NCBI GenBank assembly: GCA_002343075.1
Contig: DDRH01000056.1
Coordinates: 83,610 to 129,573 of the forward strand
Direction: 5' to 3'
DNA: 45,964 nucleotides
DNA from: Phycisphaerales bacterium UBA2421
GTDB lineage: Bacteria; Planctomycetota; Phycisphaerae; Tepidisphaerales; Tepidisphaeraceae
In this document: piece by piece, positions 8,465 to 17,722 of the stretch
Layout: each line of letters opens with the position of its first letter
How positions within the stretch are numbered: the first letter of the stretch is position 1
Notes under the pieces: model-generated
Told to the model about the DNA's origin: nothing
The model's input: only the letters and a program-made list of their open reading frames with translations
The model's database searches: none
Program-made: the position numbers and the translations under genes

Positions 8465-10684
8465 TTACACTTTCATCTGATCAACAATCAGCTTCTTAGC
8501 CGCATCCGCGGGCAGATTCAGCGCGCCGTGTGCCTCGGCGGCGGCACTTCGGACATCCAGATTCGTTTCTTCCGCGACCACCTTCAGCAGCCGTTCGGTC
8601 GAGCCGGCGTCCAGCCTGTTTCCGAAAAACTTGGCACTGGTGGCAAGGCTGTTTAGCAGGCTTATCTCAACGTCGTCCCCCACATCATCGGCCAAAGCCT
8701 TGTTAAGAAGACCTGCTTGCGCGTCGGGGGAGTCGATCAGGGCGAGCGTCTGACCAACGAGCATGACAATCTCTGGGCGGCGGTCTTCAAGGCTAAGCAG
8801 CAGCGACGCACGCGCCGCCGAGACATCCATCACCTGGCCGCGGCTGATCGCCAACTTCTGCAGCAACTCCGCAGCGCGGGTGGCGTAGGCGGTTGCTGTC
8901 TCATCACTAGTCGGCAGCGCGCCGGCCTTGCGACTGGCCTCCGCCATCGCCGCCTGCACACCGTCGGCATCCCGCGCCTGCGACGTGCTCAGCAGCGCGT
9001 CATTCTGCTTGCGCGTTTCCCAGAGTGACGCGCCCGTGCGCGTCAACACCAGCTTAGCGGCCCCGGCGAGCTTGGGATTCTGGCTCGCAAGCGAGAAAAG
9101 CGTGTCTATCTCCGACGCGTTCATTTCTTCAGCAACGATGATCACATCCACCGCGCTCAGCCCCTGCCCCGCCGCGACGGCGGCCTCGGCACTGGTTGCG
9201 CCGGTGGCGTTGACTGCGCCAGCACCCTTCATTCCCTCGATAAGGCTATTCAGTTCATCCTGAGTCGGCATAACCACCAGCGCCGATGGAACACCGGTCT
9301 GCGAAATCGCCTCGGCCAACAGCGGCACGACGCGTTCGCTACCCTCGAAGCTTTGCTGCGGGAGCGACTGGGCCAGCGCGAACGCGGCTTCATAGCGGAC
9401 GATTCGATCAGGGTAGGTCAGCGCATCCACCAGCGGCGCGCCTGCAGGGCCAAAGATGTTGCTTTGCCCGCCTATCTCCTGCAGCGACCGGATCACCCCC
9501 GCGGCGACCGCGGAGTTCCGATCGTTCAGCGCGCGCGTCAGTGCCGCATTCAGGTATTGCGCGCCCGCGCTCACGCCGTAGTAGTGTGCATCGGGCTGAT
9601 TCTCCGCACGCGTTGCATCGACTGCTTCTGCCGGCAGTTCGGCTTCGCGCTTGTAGTTGCTTGCAAGCCAAAGCGAGAGCGCGTCGCCCTGCCCGCCGCC
9701 CAGTTTCAGGGCGTATTCGCTGGCGCGCATAGCCATGATCTCGTTAAAGATCGGGTTGGGCACATCCACCTTGTGCAGCCCCTTATCGACGGCCCAATAC
9801 CAGACAAATGCATTGGGCGAACGTCCGTCGGCCTGGATATCGGCGCGATCGTAGTAGAGTTGCTCGCCAAGGTTCAAGAACAAATCAGCGGGGCTTCCGG
9901 CGATCTGCAACTTGGCCAGCGCCTGGGTCGCAGCCTCTTTCACCGTCGGCGGGGAATCGACGCTGGTCGCAAGTCGCGCGAGGTAAGGCCCCGCAGCGCC
10001 GTAGCCGAGATCGCCCAGCGCGCCGATCACCACGATGAGCGTATCGTGATCCTTCATTTCCGTCGCGGCAGTCAGCGGATTGATCGCCAGCCGCCCCATG
10101 TCGCGCAGCGCGCGCCGTATGGCGGTGTGATGCTTCGCCTGAGCGGGTGAGCGCAGGTATTCGATCATCAGCGGCACGGCCAGTTCACCGCTTTGCCGCA
10201 GCTTGGCGATACCCAGCGCGTAACCCCGCTCATTCACCATCAGCCTTTCAATGTTGGCTTGAATGAAGGTGGGATCGCTTCGCCGTGCGAGATATCCCGC
10301 ATTGAGCTGATCCATCAATTGCGAAGTGACCGGCTGCATCGCCTCGACGCCGCTCCAGCGGAGCAGCCACTGATCCAGATTGTCTTTTCGCGTCGCTGCA
10401 ACGTCCTCGAAAGCGGCGAGGATTGAAGTCGAGTCGGCGCCAGAATCAAGAATCTTCTGTCCTTCAGCGGTCGCCAATTCGTAGCGGGCGATCTTGCCGT
10501 AGTGCCAGAAGTTGTCCACGGAGGCGCGCAGGTCCTTCGAAACCGGCACCGTCATCACCGCGTCGGCGGACGCTTCCTGCGCGGCGGCGGTTGAGTAAAG
10601 GCTCGCGACAGACATGGCCGCGGCCAGAATGATGGATTTAGAAATGGAAAGCGCGACACTGGGGGCGACACTGGGGGCGACCAT
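8465..10684 (-). CDS. Exported HEAT-repeat protein
   Basis: The product is 739 residues from the ATG at 10684, chosen because GGAGG lies about eight bases upstream and a signal peptide follows (SKSIILAAAMSVASLYSTAAAQEA). An open frame extends 40 codons further upstream but lacks an export signal. The mature protein is almost entirely alpha-helical, with repeating units such as MGRLAINPLTAATEMKDHDT / LIVVIGALGDLGYGAAGPYL and later SLQEIGGQSNIFGPAGAPLV. These are HEAT or PBS-lyase-like repeats spaced at about 30-45 residues. Such solenoids are protein-binding scaffolds, and many exported copies occur in planctomycetes. The codons for residues 1-9 contain a 12-bp tandem duplication at 10654-10677 (VAPSVAPS). 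Partner unknown. Confidence 0.8.
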   Translation of the reverse strand: MVAPSVAPSVALSISKSIILAAAMSVASLYSTAAAQEASADAVMTVPVSKDLRASVDNFWHYGKIARYELATAEGQKILDSGADSTSILAAFEDVAATRKDNLDQWLLRWSGVEAMQPVTSQLMDQLNAGYLARRSDPTFIQANIERLMVNERGYALGIAKLRQSGELAVPLMIEYLRSPAQAKHHTAIRRALRDMGRLAINPLTAATEMKDHDTLIVVIGALGDLGYGAAGPYLARLATSVDSPPTVKEAATQALAKLQIAGSPADLFLNLGEQLYYDRADIQADGRSPNAFVWYWAVDKGLHKVDVPNPIFNEIMAMRASEYALKLGGGQGDALSLWLASNYKREAELPAEAVDATRAENQPDAHYYGVSAGAQYLNAALTRALNDRNSAVAAGVIRSLQEIGGQSNIFGPAGAPLVDALTYPDRIVRYEAAFALAQSLPQQSFEGSERVVPLLAEAISQTGVPSALVVMPTQDELNSLIEGMKGAGAVNATGATSAEAAVAAGQGLSAVDVIIVAEEMNASEIDTLFSLASQNPKLAGAAKLVLTRTGASLWETRKQNDALLSTSQARDADGVQAAMAEASRKAGALPTSDETATAYATRAAELLQKLAISRGQVMDVSAARASLLLSLEDRRPEIVMLVGQTLALIDSPDAQAGLLNKALADDVGDDVEISLLNSLATSAKFFGNRLDAGSTERLLKVVAEETNLDVRSAAAEAHGALNLPADAAKKLIVDQMKV

Positions 10685-10988
10685 ACAACTAGCCTCCGAA
10701 ACTCTTGGTGCAAAACAAAGGAGCGATGACCCATTTCGGGCACAATTCGGCCAAGTTCTAAATGTAGACCCGCTCATATGCGCCGTCAAGAAACCCCCCA
10801 ACAACGGACAGCAGCCGTCGGAGGCACTCCCTCATTCCTCAGGGGGGTCGGCAGTCGGTCGCTGTGGCGAATCTGCGCACCGGCAGATTTGCGCGCGGGC
10901 AAATTTGAATCCCTCCGTTGTTTCATCATAATCGAGCGTCTCGGAGAGTGAAGCGTTTGCAGGTAGTCTAAAAGGAACCATCAGCATC
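10685..10988. other. Divergent intergenic region between HEAT-repeat gene and mdh
   Basis: This 304-bp stretch separates two divergently transcribed genes and shows no convincing small gene. It contains the mdh promoter at 10905-10932 and an imperfect GC-rich repeat around 10870-10905 (CAGATTTGCGCGC next to related TCTGCGC). Promoters for the leftward HEAT-repeat gene should lie at its left end, but no clear -35/-10 pair stood out there. Confidence 0.5.
10905..10932 (+). promoter_or_regulatory. Predicted sigma70-type promoter of mdh
   Basis: TTGAAT (10905-10910) and CATAAT (10927-10932) are separated by 16 bp, each close to the -35 and -10 consensus. The predicted start lies near 10939, leaving a leader of about 50 nt that includes AGGAACC upstream of the mdh ATG. 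Confidence 0.55.
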
Positions 10989-11924
10989 ATGCGAAGAGCA
11001 AAAATCAGCATTATCGGGGCCGGAAACGTCGGTGCCACCTGCGCCCACTGGGCCGCGGCCAAGGAACTGGGCGACATCGTTCTGGTCGATATTCCGCAGG
11101 TAGAGGGCATGCCCCAGGGGAAGGCGCTTGACCTGTTCCAGGCTTCACCTGTGGAGGGATTCGACAGCAAGATCATCGGCGCCACCACCTACGAGCCAAC
11201 CGCGGGGAGTGATGTTGTGATCGTCACGGCGGGCGTGGCGCGAAAGCCGGGGATGAGCCGGGACGACCTGATCAATATTAACACCGGAATTGTCAAAAGC
11301 GTGGCCGAATCGGTCGCAAAATGGTCGCCTAATGCCATCATGCTCGTCGTGAGCAACCCGCTCGACGCCATGGTGTACGTCGCCTGGCGAGCCAGCGGAT
11401 TTGATCCAAAGAAGGTGATCGGGCAGGCCGGCGTGCTCGATGCGGCGCGGTACCGGGCGTTTCTGGCGATGGAGATCGGCTGCAGCGTGGAGGACATCCA
11501 CGCACTACTTCTCGGCGGGCACGGCGATGACATGGTGCCGCTCAAGCGCTACGCCTTCGCCGGCGGCATTCCCATCACGCAGCTCATCAAGCCGGATCGG
11601 CTCGAACAGATCGTCGATCGAACTCGCAAAGGTGGAGCTGAAATCGTTGGCCTGCTGAAGACCGGTAGCGCCTATTACGCACCCGCCAGCAGCACTGTCG
11701 CAATGACCGAGGCTATCATTCGGGACAAAAAACGCATCCTCGCCTGCGCCGCGTATTGTGAGAAAGAATATCGCGTGGGCGGCTACTTCGTGGGTGTGCC
11801 GTGTGTTCTCGGGACCGACGGCGTTGAGAAGATCATCGAAGTCGAATTGGATGAAGAAGAGAAGGCGATGTTCCAGACAAGCGTAGACCATGTGAAAGAA
11901 CTGGTCAAAGCAGTGAAGATGTGA
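10989..11924 (+). CDS. mdh: Malate dehydrogenase (LDH-like type)
   Basis: The product is 311 residues, the usual length, with no export signal. It interconverts malate and oxaloacetate with NAD in the TCA cycle. Visible motifs are the nucleotide-binding loop GAGNVGAT (residues 10-17), VLVDI with an acidic residue that favours NAD over NADP, MSRDDL of the mobile substrate loop with its arginine, [13 protein letters not shown], and the catalytic histidine in [12 protein letters not shown]. Together these place it with the lactate-dehydrogenase-like malate dehydrogenases found in many bacteria. The ATG at 10989 begins directly with [12 protein letters not shown], so there is little doubt about the start. 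A long hairpin lies five bases after the stop. The gene appears monocistronic. Confidence 0.96.
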   Translation: MRRAKISIIGAGNVGATCAHWAAAKELGDIVLVDIPQVEGMPQGKALDLFQASPVEGFDSKIIGATTYEPTAGSDVVIVTAGVARKPGMSRDDLININTGIVKSVAESVAKWSPNAIMLVVSNPLDAMVYVAWRASGFDPKKVIGQAGVLDAARYRAFLAMEIGCSVEDIHALLLGGHGDDMVPLKRYAFAGGIPITQLIKPDRLEQIVDRTRKGGAEIVGLLKTGSAYYAPASSTVAMTEAIIRDKKRILACAAYCEKEYRVGGYFVGVPCVLGTDGVEKIIEVELDEEEKAMFQTSVDHVKELVKAVKM

Positions 11925-11928
11925 TTTT

Positions 11929-11963
11929 GCAGCGAAGGTGTGATTTTGGTCACACCTCGCTGC
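11929..11963 (+). terminator. Long hairpin directly after mdh
   Basis: GCAGCG-A-AGGTGTGA pairs with TCACACCT-CGCTGC around a six-base TTTTGG loop, giving 14 base pairs with one bulged A. It starts five bases after the mdh stop. The U-run expected of a classical intrinsic terminator is missing downstream. It may act as an mRNA 3-prime stabiliser or a non-canonical terminator. Confidence 0.55.
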
Positions 11964-12105
11964 AGTGGTCGAACTGCCTGTGAAGGGTTGACGAGTCAGG
12001 TATGACTCAACCCAGAAACGGGGACAGGCGGATGAGCCGCTTGTGGAGTGTGACATCGAAGTTCGTGTTCGGCTCGGCATCGTGTCAGAATTGGTTTACG
12101 CATCC

Positions 12106-13695
12106 ATGACGCAAAAACTTCGGACAATTCGCTGCGGCTTGATCATTGGTCTCGCACTCTGCTGGATCGGGGGCTGTGTAAACAAGCCCCGCTTTATCGC
12201 AGCCGACGCGCGGGCGACCATTGATCGCAAGGTGATCGAGTATCCCGCGGGATTTGACCTTGAATCGGTCGTCGCGGGGCTTACGGCGCCCACGGCAATG
12301 GCCTTTGATGGGGAAGGCTCTCTGCTGATCGCTGAAAATGGCACCGACAACCGCGCCCGCATTGTTGGATGGAAGAGGGACGGTACCTACTTTCAGGTGT
12401 ATCCGCGTGGAACGCGCATCCCACTGATCGGCCTTGGCGGCAAGCGTTTCGACTTCCGTGGGCCGGTTGGGGGCATGGTGGTGAGCCAGGGTAGCATCTA
12501 TGTATCGCATCGCGACAGTCGCGACCGGGGGATGATTTCTGCGTTCGACTTCGACGGCAACGTCACCACCATCGCCGCCGACCTCCCCGCCGCCGGCGAC
12601 TACGGGGTGACCGACCTCGCGGTGCATCCCAGCGGGCGCATCTACTTCGGCGTCGGCTCAGCCACCAACAGCGGTGTGGTCGGGCTTGATAACTGGCAGA
12701 AGGGCTGGGTTCGCAAGCACCCCACTTTTGCCGACGTCCCCGGGGCCGACTTATTCCTGCTCGGCCGCCGATTTGACACCAAGAACCCCGCTTACGGCCT
12801 CTTCGGCGGCACCGAAATCGCTGTTACCGCGCCGTTTCAGTCGTTTGGAATCAGCAATCAGACGCGCGTGCTTCGATCGGAAAATGGCAAGCCATCGAGC
12901 GCCGTCTACTCGGTCAGCCCGACCGGTGGCGATCTGCGCGTCGAAGCAATCGGACTGCGACTGCCGCGAGGATTGGTCTTTAATGAATTCGGCAATCTCT
13001 TCGTCACCAATAACGGCATGGAACTCCGTGGCACGCGGCCGGTGAAGGATGATCCCGACACGCTGGTGCGGGTGCTTCTGTCCGGCGGGGTGCCTGTGTG
13101 GTACGGCTTCCCCGATTACAGTACCGATGGACGTCCAATCGCCAGGCCCGAGTTTCAGCCGCCAGTCGAGATGATTCTGCGCTACGGCTACCCCGACCTC
13201 GCCGCGGTCATCGATCAGGAGCGGAGTGGGCTGGATAAGGTGCGTGCCGACCCGCAAACCGTCAACCGAGGCGTGTTCGATCCGCTTTCCGGCGCGGCAC
13301 GGCTGGATGTGGTGCCGGCGAGTGGCGAATTCAAGGATTTTCACGGCAGCGTGATCGTCGCTCTGTTCGGCGACCGCGCACCATTCGCCACGAGCAATCA
13401 GAAGCTCACCATCACCCCCGGCCGCAAGCTCGTGCGCGTCAACATTGATGCGCGCCAAGTCAGCGACTTCGTGAAAAACACCGAAGGACTCCCCGCAAGC
13501 AAACTCGACCGCGGGTCGGTGGCGCTCGAACGGCCGATCGATATTAAGTTTGGCCCGGACGGCTCAATGTACATCCTGGATTTCGGCGAGATGCAGATGC
13601 GCAGCGGCAAGGAGAAAATTGCCGCGCGCAGCGGGCGTGTCTTCCGGCTGACGACCATGAAAGAATCCCCTGCTACCACGGCCCCCGCTCCTTAG
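12106..13695 (+). CDS. Sorbosone/glucose dehydrogenase-like beta-propeller lipoprotein
   Basis: The product is 529 residues from the ATG at 12106, chosen because it begins a lipoprotein signal (RCGLIIGLALCWIGGC, predicted lipidated Cys24). An open frame extends 21 codons upstream without a signal. The mature part resembles the soluble PQQ-dependent glucose/L-sorbosone dehydrogenase family. It opens with GLTAPTAMAFDGEGSLLIAENG, continues through propeller blades with LPRGLVFNEFGNLFVTNNGM, and closes with RPIDIKFGPDGSMYILDFGE near the C-terminus. Such proteins sit on the outer side of the membrane and oxidise sugars or related alcohols. Whether this one keeps PQQ and calcium ligands cannot be decided by eye. 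It is flanked by a convergent carotenoid gene and seems to be transcribed alone. Confidence 0.75.
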   Translation: MTQKLRTIRCGLIIGLALCWIGGCVNKPRFIAADARATIDRKVIEYPAGFDLESVVAGLTAPTAMAFDGEGSLLIAENGTDNRARIVGWKRDGTYFQVYPRGTRIPLIGLGGKRFDFRGPVGGMVVSQGSIYVSHRDSRDRGMISAFDFDGNVTTIAADLPAAGDYGVTDLAVHPSGRIYFGVGSATNSGVVGLDNWQKGWVRKHPTFADVPGADLFLLGRRFDTKNPAYGLFGGTEIAVTAPFQSFGISNQTRVLRSENGKPSSAVYSVSPTGGDLRVEAIGLRLPRGLVFNEFGNLFVTNNGMELRGTRPVKDDPDTLVRVLLSGGVPVWYGFPDYSTDGRPIARPEFQPPVEMILRYGYPDLAAVIDQERSGLDKVRADPQTVNRGVFDPLSGAARLDVVPASGEFKDFHGSVIVALFGDRAPFATSNQKLTITPGRKLVRVNIDARQVSDFVKNTEGLPASKLDRGSVALERPIDIKFGPDGSMYILDFGEMQMRSGKEKIAARSGRVFRLTTMKESPATTAPAP

Positions 13696-13767
13696 CAGCG
13701 ATCGTTCCCCAGGCTCATTCGGGCTGTCGTCGGGCTGTAGTGGCGATTGCGCCCGTCAGCGACCGAA

Positions 13768-14847
13768 CTACACTTTTGAGATCGACATCTCAATCATCCG
13801 GCCGAGGATCGGCCAGCGCAGCCGGCTGGGGTAGGCGACTTCGCAAAATGCGCTCCCGCGGCGGCCCTGACATTCCGCTTGATACATGAGGCGCATGTAA
13901 AACGGCGCGCTGTCGATCAATCTGGGGCTGTGCAGCCGCATGGTTGCGTTGAAGACGAGTTGCTTCGGATATCGTAGGAGCATCGGTGAGACGGCACCCC
14001 AGTCGCAATCGACCCGCCGCACCTGCAGCTCTGCAAGCCCGGCCCCATCCCCGCGGACGAGATGTGTTTCATCGGCCAGTGTCCGATCGCGCGGCTTGGC
14101 ATAGTGGAACGTGAAGACGCAGTCGTCAAAGACCGCCCGGCCCCAGATCCATCGCCTTAACCCAGGCCCCAGAGGGCCAGTGCCGTAGTTATGGTCGTGA
14201 TAGCCCAGCCCCGAGAAGTTTACGCCCACCGCAGCCCCGGGCGCGTCGGCGGTGAAGACTCGGTAGCTACCCGTCACCTCGCACAAAGGGTTCGCCAGAA
14301 CCCAGCGGTGCTCCGCGCCAGTCATCGCGCGACTAAGAAACGTCCGCTCCACGGCGGCATGTTGCAACCTCGGACGAAAGACAAACTCGCCGGTGAGCGT
14401 CTGCCCCTCAAGGCGTTTCGGCCCCTGCCAGGTGAGTTGCCAAGGCACGCCGCGGACGCAAATGCGAATGCTGCCATCCGGCTGCGCCACGATGGTATTT
14501 GGCCCGAGTGCCACGTCGAGGCGATCGCACGAGGCGCGCAACTCTCCCCGGGGATACTGAAGCATAAACTGGTGGGCGATTCTCCCCTGTTCATAAACCA
14601 CAAAGTAGGCACAAGGAAAGTCACCAGGCAGCGGCGGCAGGCGACGCGTGGGCCGGCTGCGAAACTTCTTGAGGGCCCGCAGGTAGCCGGGATGAAAGAC
14701 GAACCCTTCGAGCAGGATGACGACAAACTGCCGATCGTGCTCGCGATCCTCGGCATCAAAATACCACCACTCATATCCGCCGGGCGCGGTAACGCGATGC
14801 CACGCGTCGGCAATCGGATTTCCATCAAACAGTTCGATTGCGTCCAT
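13768..14847 (-). CDS. CrtC-like carotenoid 1,2-hydratase family protein
   Basis: The product is about 359 residues from the ATG at 14847, which lies 20 bp after the stop of the phytoene synthase gene. The open frame continues upstream into that gene but is not family-like there. The N-terminus GGYEWWYFDAEDREHDRQFVVILLEG matches the start of the hydroxyneurosporene synthase (CrtC) fold, as do VNFSGLGYHDHNYGTGPLG and WIWGRAVFDDCVFTFHYAKP, which supply conserved Trp, His and Asp residues of the family. Known CrtC enzymes add water across the terminal double bond of acyclic carotenoids. Coupling to a phytoene/squalene synthase supports a carotenoid substrate. Distant relatives act on other lipids, so the exact reaction is not certain. 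Confidence 0.72.
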   Translation of the reverse strand: MDAIELFDGNPIADAWHRVTAPGGYEWWYFDAEDREHDRQFVVILLEGFVFHPGYLRALKKFRSRPTRRLPPLPGDFPCAYFVVYEQGRIAHQFMLQYPRGELRASCDRLDVALGPNTIVAQPDGSIRICVRGVPWQLTWQGPKRLEGQTLTGEFVFRPRLQHAAVERTFLSRAMTGAEHRWVLANPLCEVTGSYRVFTADAPGAAVGVNFSGLGYHDHNYGTGPLGPGLRRWIWGRAVFDDCVFTFHYAKPRDRTLADETHLVRGDGAGLAELQVRRVDCDWGAVSPMLLRYPKQLVFNATMRLHSPRLIDSAPFYMRLMYQAECQGRRGSAFCEVAYPSRLRWPILGRMIEMSISKV

Positions 14848-14866
14848 CAGCGAAGGCACCTTCGTC

Positions 14867-15793
14867 TCAGCAAAACACTTCCGGGATCGGTGCACCGTCT
14901 TGCCGTCGCGCCAGCCGCCGGGCAAGCGGGACCCGGGCGAGCTTCTGCAGCATCGACAAATGCGCCCGGCGGGAAAAGACATCGTACTGCTGCGCCTCGA
15001 TGCTGCACAGAATGCCGGAGTAAATCACCGCCATCGCCGCCGCCGTCGTGCGCGAGCCATCATCGGCAAGCTTGCAAAGCCCTGCGGCGCCCGAGCGATA
15101 GAGCGATCTCGCCCGGGCAATCTCAAACTGCATCAACTCGATAAACTCACGCGTCGTCCGACCGGCGGCGAGATCGGCCTCGGATACATGAAACCGCTCC
15201 ATGTCCTCCGCGGGCAGGTAGATGCGGCCCCGGTCGAAGTCTTCCTTCACATCGCGAAGGATGTTTGTGAGCTGCATCGCATTGCCCATGGTGACCGCCT
15301 GCTCCCTGGTGCTTTCGTCGATCGGGCCGAAAATGCAACTCATCATTAACCCCACCACACCCGCAACGTGATAGCAATACACCTCAAGGTCGCGCCATGT
15401 TGTGTAGCGGCTGATCGTGAGGTCCATGCGGCATCCTTCCGCCAACTCCACAAAAAGCACGCGGGGAATGTCGTGCTCCCGCACCGTCGCCTGGAACGCG
15501 CGTAACGCCAGGCCGGGTTCATCTTTCGGCAGATGATCTAGCTCGTCGAGGTAGACGCTGTCGAGGATTCGCTCAAATTCGGCAATGCCTTCCGCTTCCC
15601 GGCCGGGACGGGTGTCTACCGCGTCATCAAGCAGACGGCAGAATGAGTAAACCGCGTACGCGGCTCGTCGCTTGGGTTTGGGAAGGAAATATGAAGCGAA
15701 ATAGAAGCTCTTGGCATGCCGCCGACAAATGCTTCCGGCGGCATGCCATGATTCCGTCGCAGCTTGGGTAACCGTTGTTGAGGTGCGCAGCAT
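14867..15793 (-). CDS. crtB: Phytoene/squalene synthase family protein
   Basis: The product is 308 residues, the typical length. It condenses two prenyl diphosphates head to head, making phytoene from geranylgeranyl diphosphate or a C30 product from farnesyl diphosphate. The two aspartate-rich metal-binding motifs are visible: LLDDAVD at residues 54-60 and QLTNILRDVKED around 174-185. AKSFYFASYFLP (27-38) and RGRIYLP (188-194) are also characteristic. It is followed by the CrtC-like gene, which points to an acyclic pigment pathway. A desaturase is not in the window. The ATG at 15793 has GGAG only one base away, too close for a normal ribosome-binding site, so the start is tentative. HpnD (presqualene diphosphate synthase) is the main alternative identity. 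Confidence 0.82.
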   Translation of the reverse strand: MLRTSTTVTQAATESWHAAGSICRRHAKSFYFASYFLPKPKRRAAYAVYSFCRLLDDAVDTRPGREAEGIAEFERILDSVYLDELDHLPKDEPGLALRAFQATVREHDIPRVLFVELAEGCRMDLTISRYTTWRDLEVYCYHVAGVVGLMMSCIFGPIDESTREQAVTMGNAMQLTNILRDVKEDFDRGRIYLPAEDMERFHVSEADLAAGRTTREFIELMQFEIARARSLYRSGAAGLCKLADDGSRTTAAAMAVIYSGILCSIEAQQYDVFSRRAHLSMLQKLARVPLARRLARRQDGAPIPEVFC

Positions 15794-15981
15794 GCTCCGT
15801 CAGTTATCTTTCACCCGCCGATGAAGAATGCAAACGAATAGTTCATCGCGCATCAGTGTCAGCGGGCCACGAGCCGATATTCAAGGCTCGCCCCACATTT
15901 CCGATTTCGAAATCGCGTCGCAAACTGCCCAGTTTACCGGCTGAACCAAAACTGAAGCAAGCCTGACGAACGACTCGCTCA

Positions 15982-17352
15982 TCAATGATGACTTTGACCG
16001 GTCAAAGTCGATTCGAGATGTGCCAACTGTTTGGCAATCTCACGATCGTTCTTGACGTCGGAATCAACCGTCCGTACCGCATGCATAACGGTGGTGTGGT
16101 CCCGACCGCCGAAGTATCCGCCGACTTCTTCCAGACTATACCGGGTGTGCCGGCGGGCGAGGTACATGCACACTTGTCGGGGGAACGCAATCGATTTGTG
16201 CCGCCGCTTCCCCTGCAAATCGCTCAACCGTACGTTGTAGTATCTTGTCACCGCATCCAGAATCTGCTGGATTGTGATCCGCCGTTGTTCCGGCGTGGCG
16301 GAGTCGCCGAGTGCGCCCTTGGCCAACTCGACATCAATCTTGCACTCCTGCAGCCGACTCATACCCTGCAGCTTGGTCACGGCGCCCTCTAGCTCGCGGG
16401 TATTGTTCATCACCTTTCCCGCAACGTAACAAATGACGTCCTCCTCCAACTCCAACCCTCGGATCCTCGCCTTTTTCTTCAGAATGGCGCATCGGGTCTC
16501 GTAGCACGGCTTATCGATCCGCGCCACCAGCCCCGAGTTAAACCGCGACACGAGCCGTTCTTCCAATTCTGGGATTTCGCTCGGGGCGGCGTCGGCGGAT
16601 AGGATGATCTGCTTATTAATCTGATGCAGCGAGTTGAAAGTGTGGAAAAACTCCTCCTGCGTCCGCTCCCTGCGGGCCAGGAAGTGAATATCGTCAATCA
16701 GAAGCATATCAACATTGCGATAGCGGTGCCGGAAGCCATTCATGTCACCGTGTTCGACGGCGTTGATGAATTGATTGATGAAGCTGTCGCACGAAAGATA
16801 AAGAATGCGCGCTGCAGGCTGGCGTTCGAGAAAGCGTTGGCAAATCGCCTGAAGCAGGTGGGTCTTGCCGAGACCAACCCCGCCGTGGATGAAAAGCGGG
16901 TTGTATCCCGCCCCCGGCTTCTCCGCCACCGCCGATGCCGCCGCAGAGGCAAGTCGGTTACATGGGCCTGTGACAAACTGGTCAAAGGTGTAATCGGGGT
17001 TGAGAGGCACCTGCTGGTCGCCTTCATTAAACACCCCGCCTGTCTGTAGCCGTTCGCAGTGGAACGTGACGGCCAAGAGCCGCCCGGTAACCTGCTGCGC
17101 CGCGACCGTAAATGGATGCTGGCACTGGGTTTGGCAAAACGCAAGCTGCGCCGGGGTCTGCACCGTGACCTGAATCACGCCGTTGCTCAGTTGCCGGGGT
17201 ATCATCTGATCGAACCACGTCCGGTGCAAAGCCGAGTGGTTCGCCCTGACGATGGCGAGCACCTGCTGCCACTGGCGCGGGTCAAACAGTTGAACATCAT
17301 TAGCGCGGCGGATCACCGTCTCGCGCGCAATTGTGGATTGCGTCGTAACCAT
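15982..17352 (-). CDS. dnaA: Chromosomal replication initiator protein DnaA
   Basis: The product is 456 residues, within the family range. It binds DnaA boxes at the origin and melts DNA in its ATP form. Domain I spans about residues 20-100 (WQQVLAIVR...TWFDQM). Domain II is short. The AAA+ domain runs from about 115 with the NPDYTFDQFVTG lead, Walker A GGVGLGKTH (157-165), Walker B MLLIDDIHFL and the sensor/arginine-finger stretch LEERLVSRFNSGLV. Domain IV ends with the signature GGYFGGRDHTTVMHAV, the DNA-reading helix. The start ATG is preceded by AGGGCG, a weak ribosome-binding site. A promoter-like pair lies about 110 bp upstream, and the 370-bp gap upstream is the best origin candidate here. 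The next gene in the same direction is phytoene synthase, 188 bp away. Confidence 0.97.
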   Translation of the reverse strand: MVTTQSTIARETVIRRANDVQLFDPRQWQQVLAIVRANHSALHRTWFDQMIPRQLSNGVIQVTVQTPAQLAFCQTQCQHPFTVAAQQVTGRLLAVTFHCERLQTGGVFNEGDQQVPLNPDYTFDQFVTGPCNRLASAAASAVAEKPGAGYNPLFIHGGVGLGKTHLLQAICQRFLERQPAARILYLSCDSFINQFINAVEHGDMNGFRHRYRNVDMLLIDDIHFLARRERTQEEFFHTFNSLHQINKQIILSADAAPSEIPELEERLVSRFNSGLVARIDKPCYETRCAILKKKARIRGLELEEDVICYVAGKVMNNTRELEGAVTKLQGMSRLQECKIDVELAKGALGDSATPEQRRITIQQILDAVTRYYNVRLSDLQGKRRHKSIAFPRQVCMYLARRHTRYSLEEVGGYFGGRDHTTVMHAVRTVDSDVKNDREIAKQLAHLESTLTGQSHH

Positions 17353-17722
17353 CGAACGCCCTATTCAGTTATTACAACGTAAACGGAGCCTGCGGGTCCT
17401 TCCGCAATCTGATTGATCAGCCAATCCCTTGCTGAGTGAAAAATGCTTCTTCGACGCGCGGAATTTAGTCGAAGTTGTTCGCTGCGCCAACTCTATTTTA
17501 CTCATCACACATTTTGTGTTTTTGCTCAGCAACTTTGCGAAAATTTTTGCGCGCAACTTTTCCGGCGGTCGTGCGCGCGGTTCAGAAATTTTTCGTTGGC
17601 GCGCTCTTGATTCGTCGCAAGTCGAACATCGATAACGGATTCCGTGCACATGCGATCTTCATCCCGCGCTCATCAAACGCGCGCGATTTTGCGCGCAGAA
17701 AAATTCGGAAAATTTTACGCAG
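17353..17722. other. Intergenic region upstream of dnaA, candidate replication origin
   Basis: This 370-bp gap has no convincing gene. It alternates AT tracts and GCGCGC blocks: GAAAATTTTTGCGCGC at about 17538, GAAATTTTTCGTTGGCGCGC at about 17585, and GCGCGCGATTTTGCGCGC followed by AAAATTCGGAAAATTTT at about 17679-17716. A small dyad ACACATTTTGTGT lies near 17507-17519. No perfect DnaA box (TTATCCACA) was found. The nearest match is TGTGGATTG inside the dnaA start region near 17333. Origins often lie beside dnaA and are AT-rich, so oriC is plausible but not shown. Confidence 0.35.
17462..17490 (-). promoter_or_regulatory. Predicted dnaA promoter
   Basis: On the minus strand TTGGCG (17490-17485) and TAAATT (17467-17462) are 17 bp apart. 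They would start transcription about 100 nt before the dnaA ATG. The -35 match is moderate. Confidence 0.4.

Noticed and set aside
10654..10677. Two tandem 12-bp repeats
   Set aside because: They lie in the coding sequence of the HEAT-repeat protein and simply duplicate four residues before the signal peptide core; two copies are too few to suggest a repeat array.
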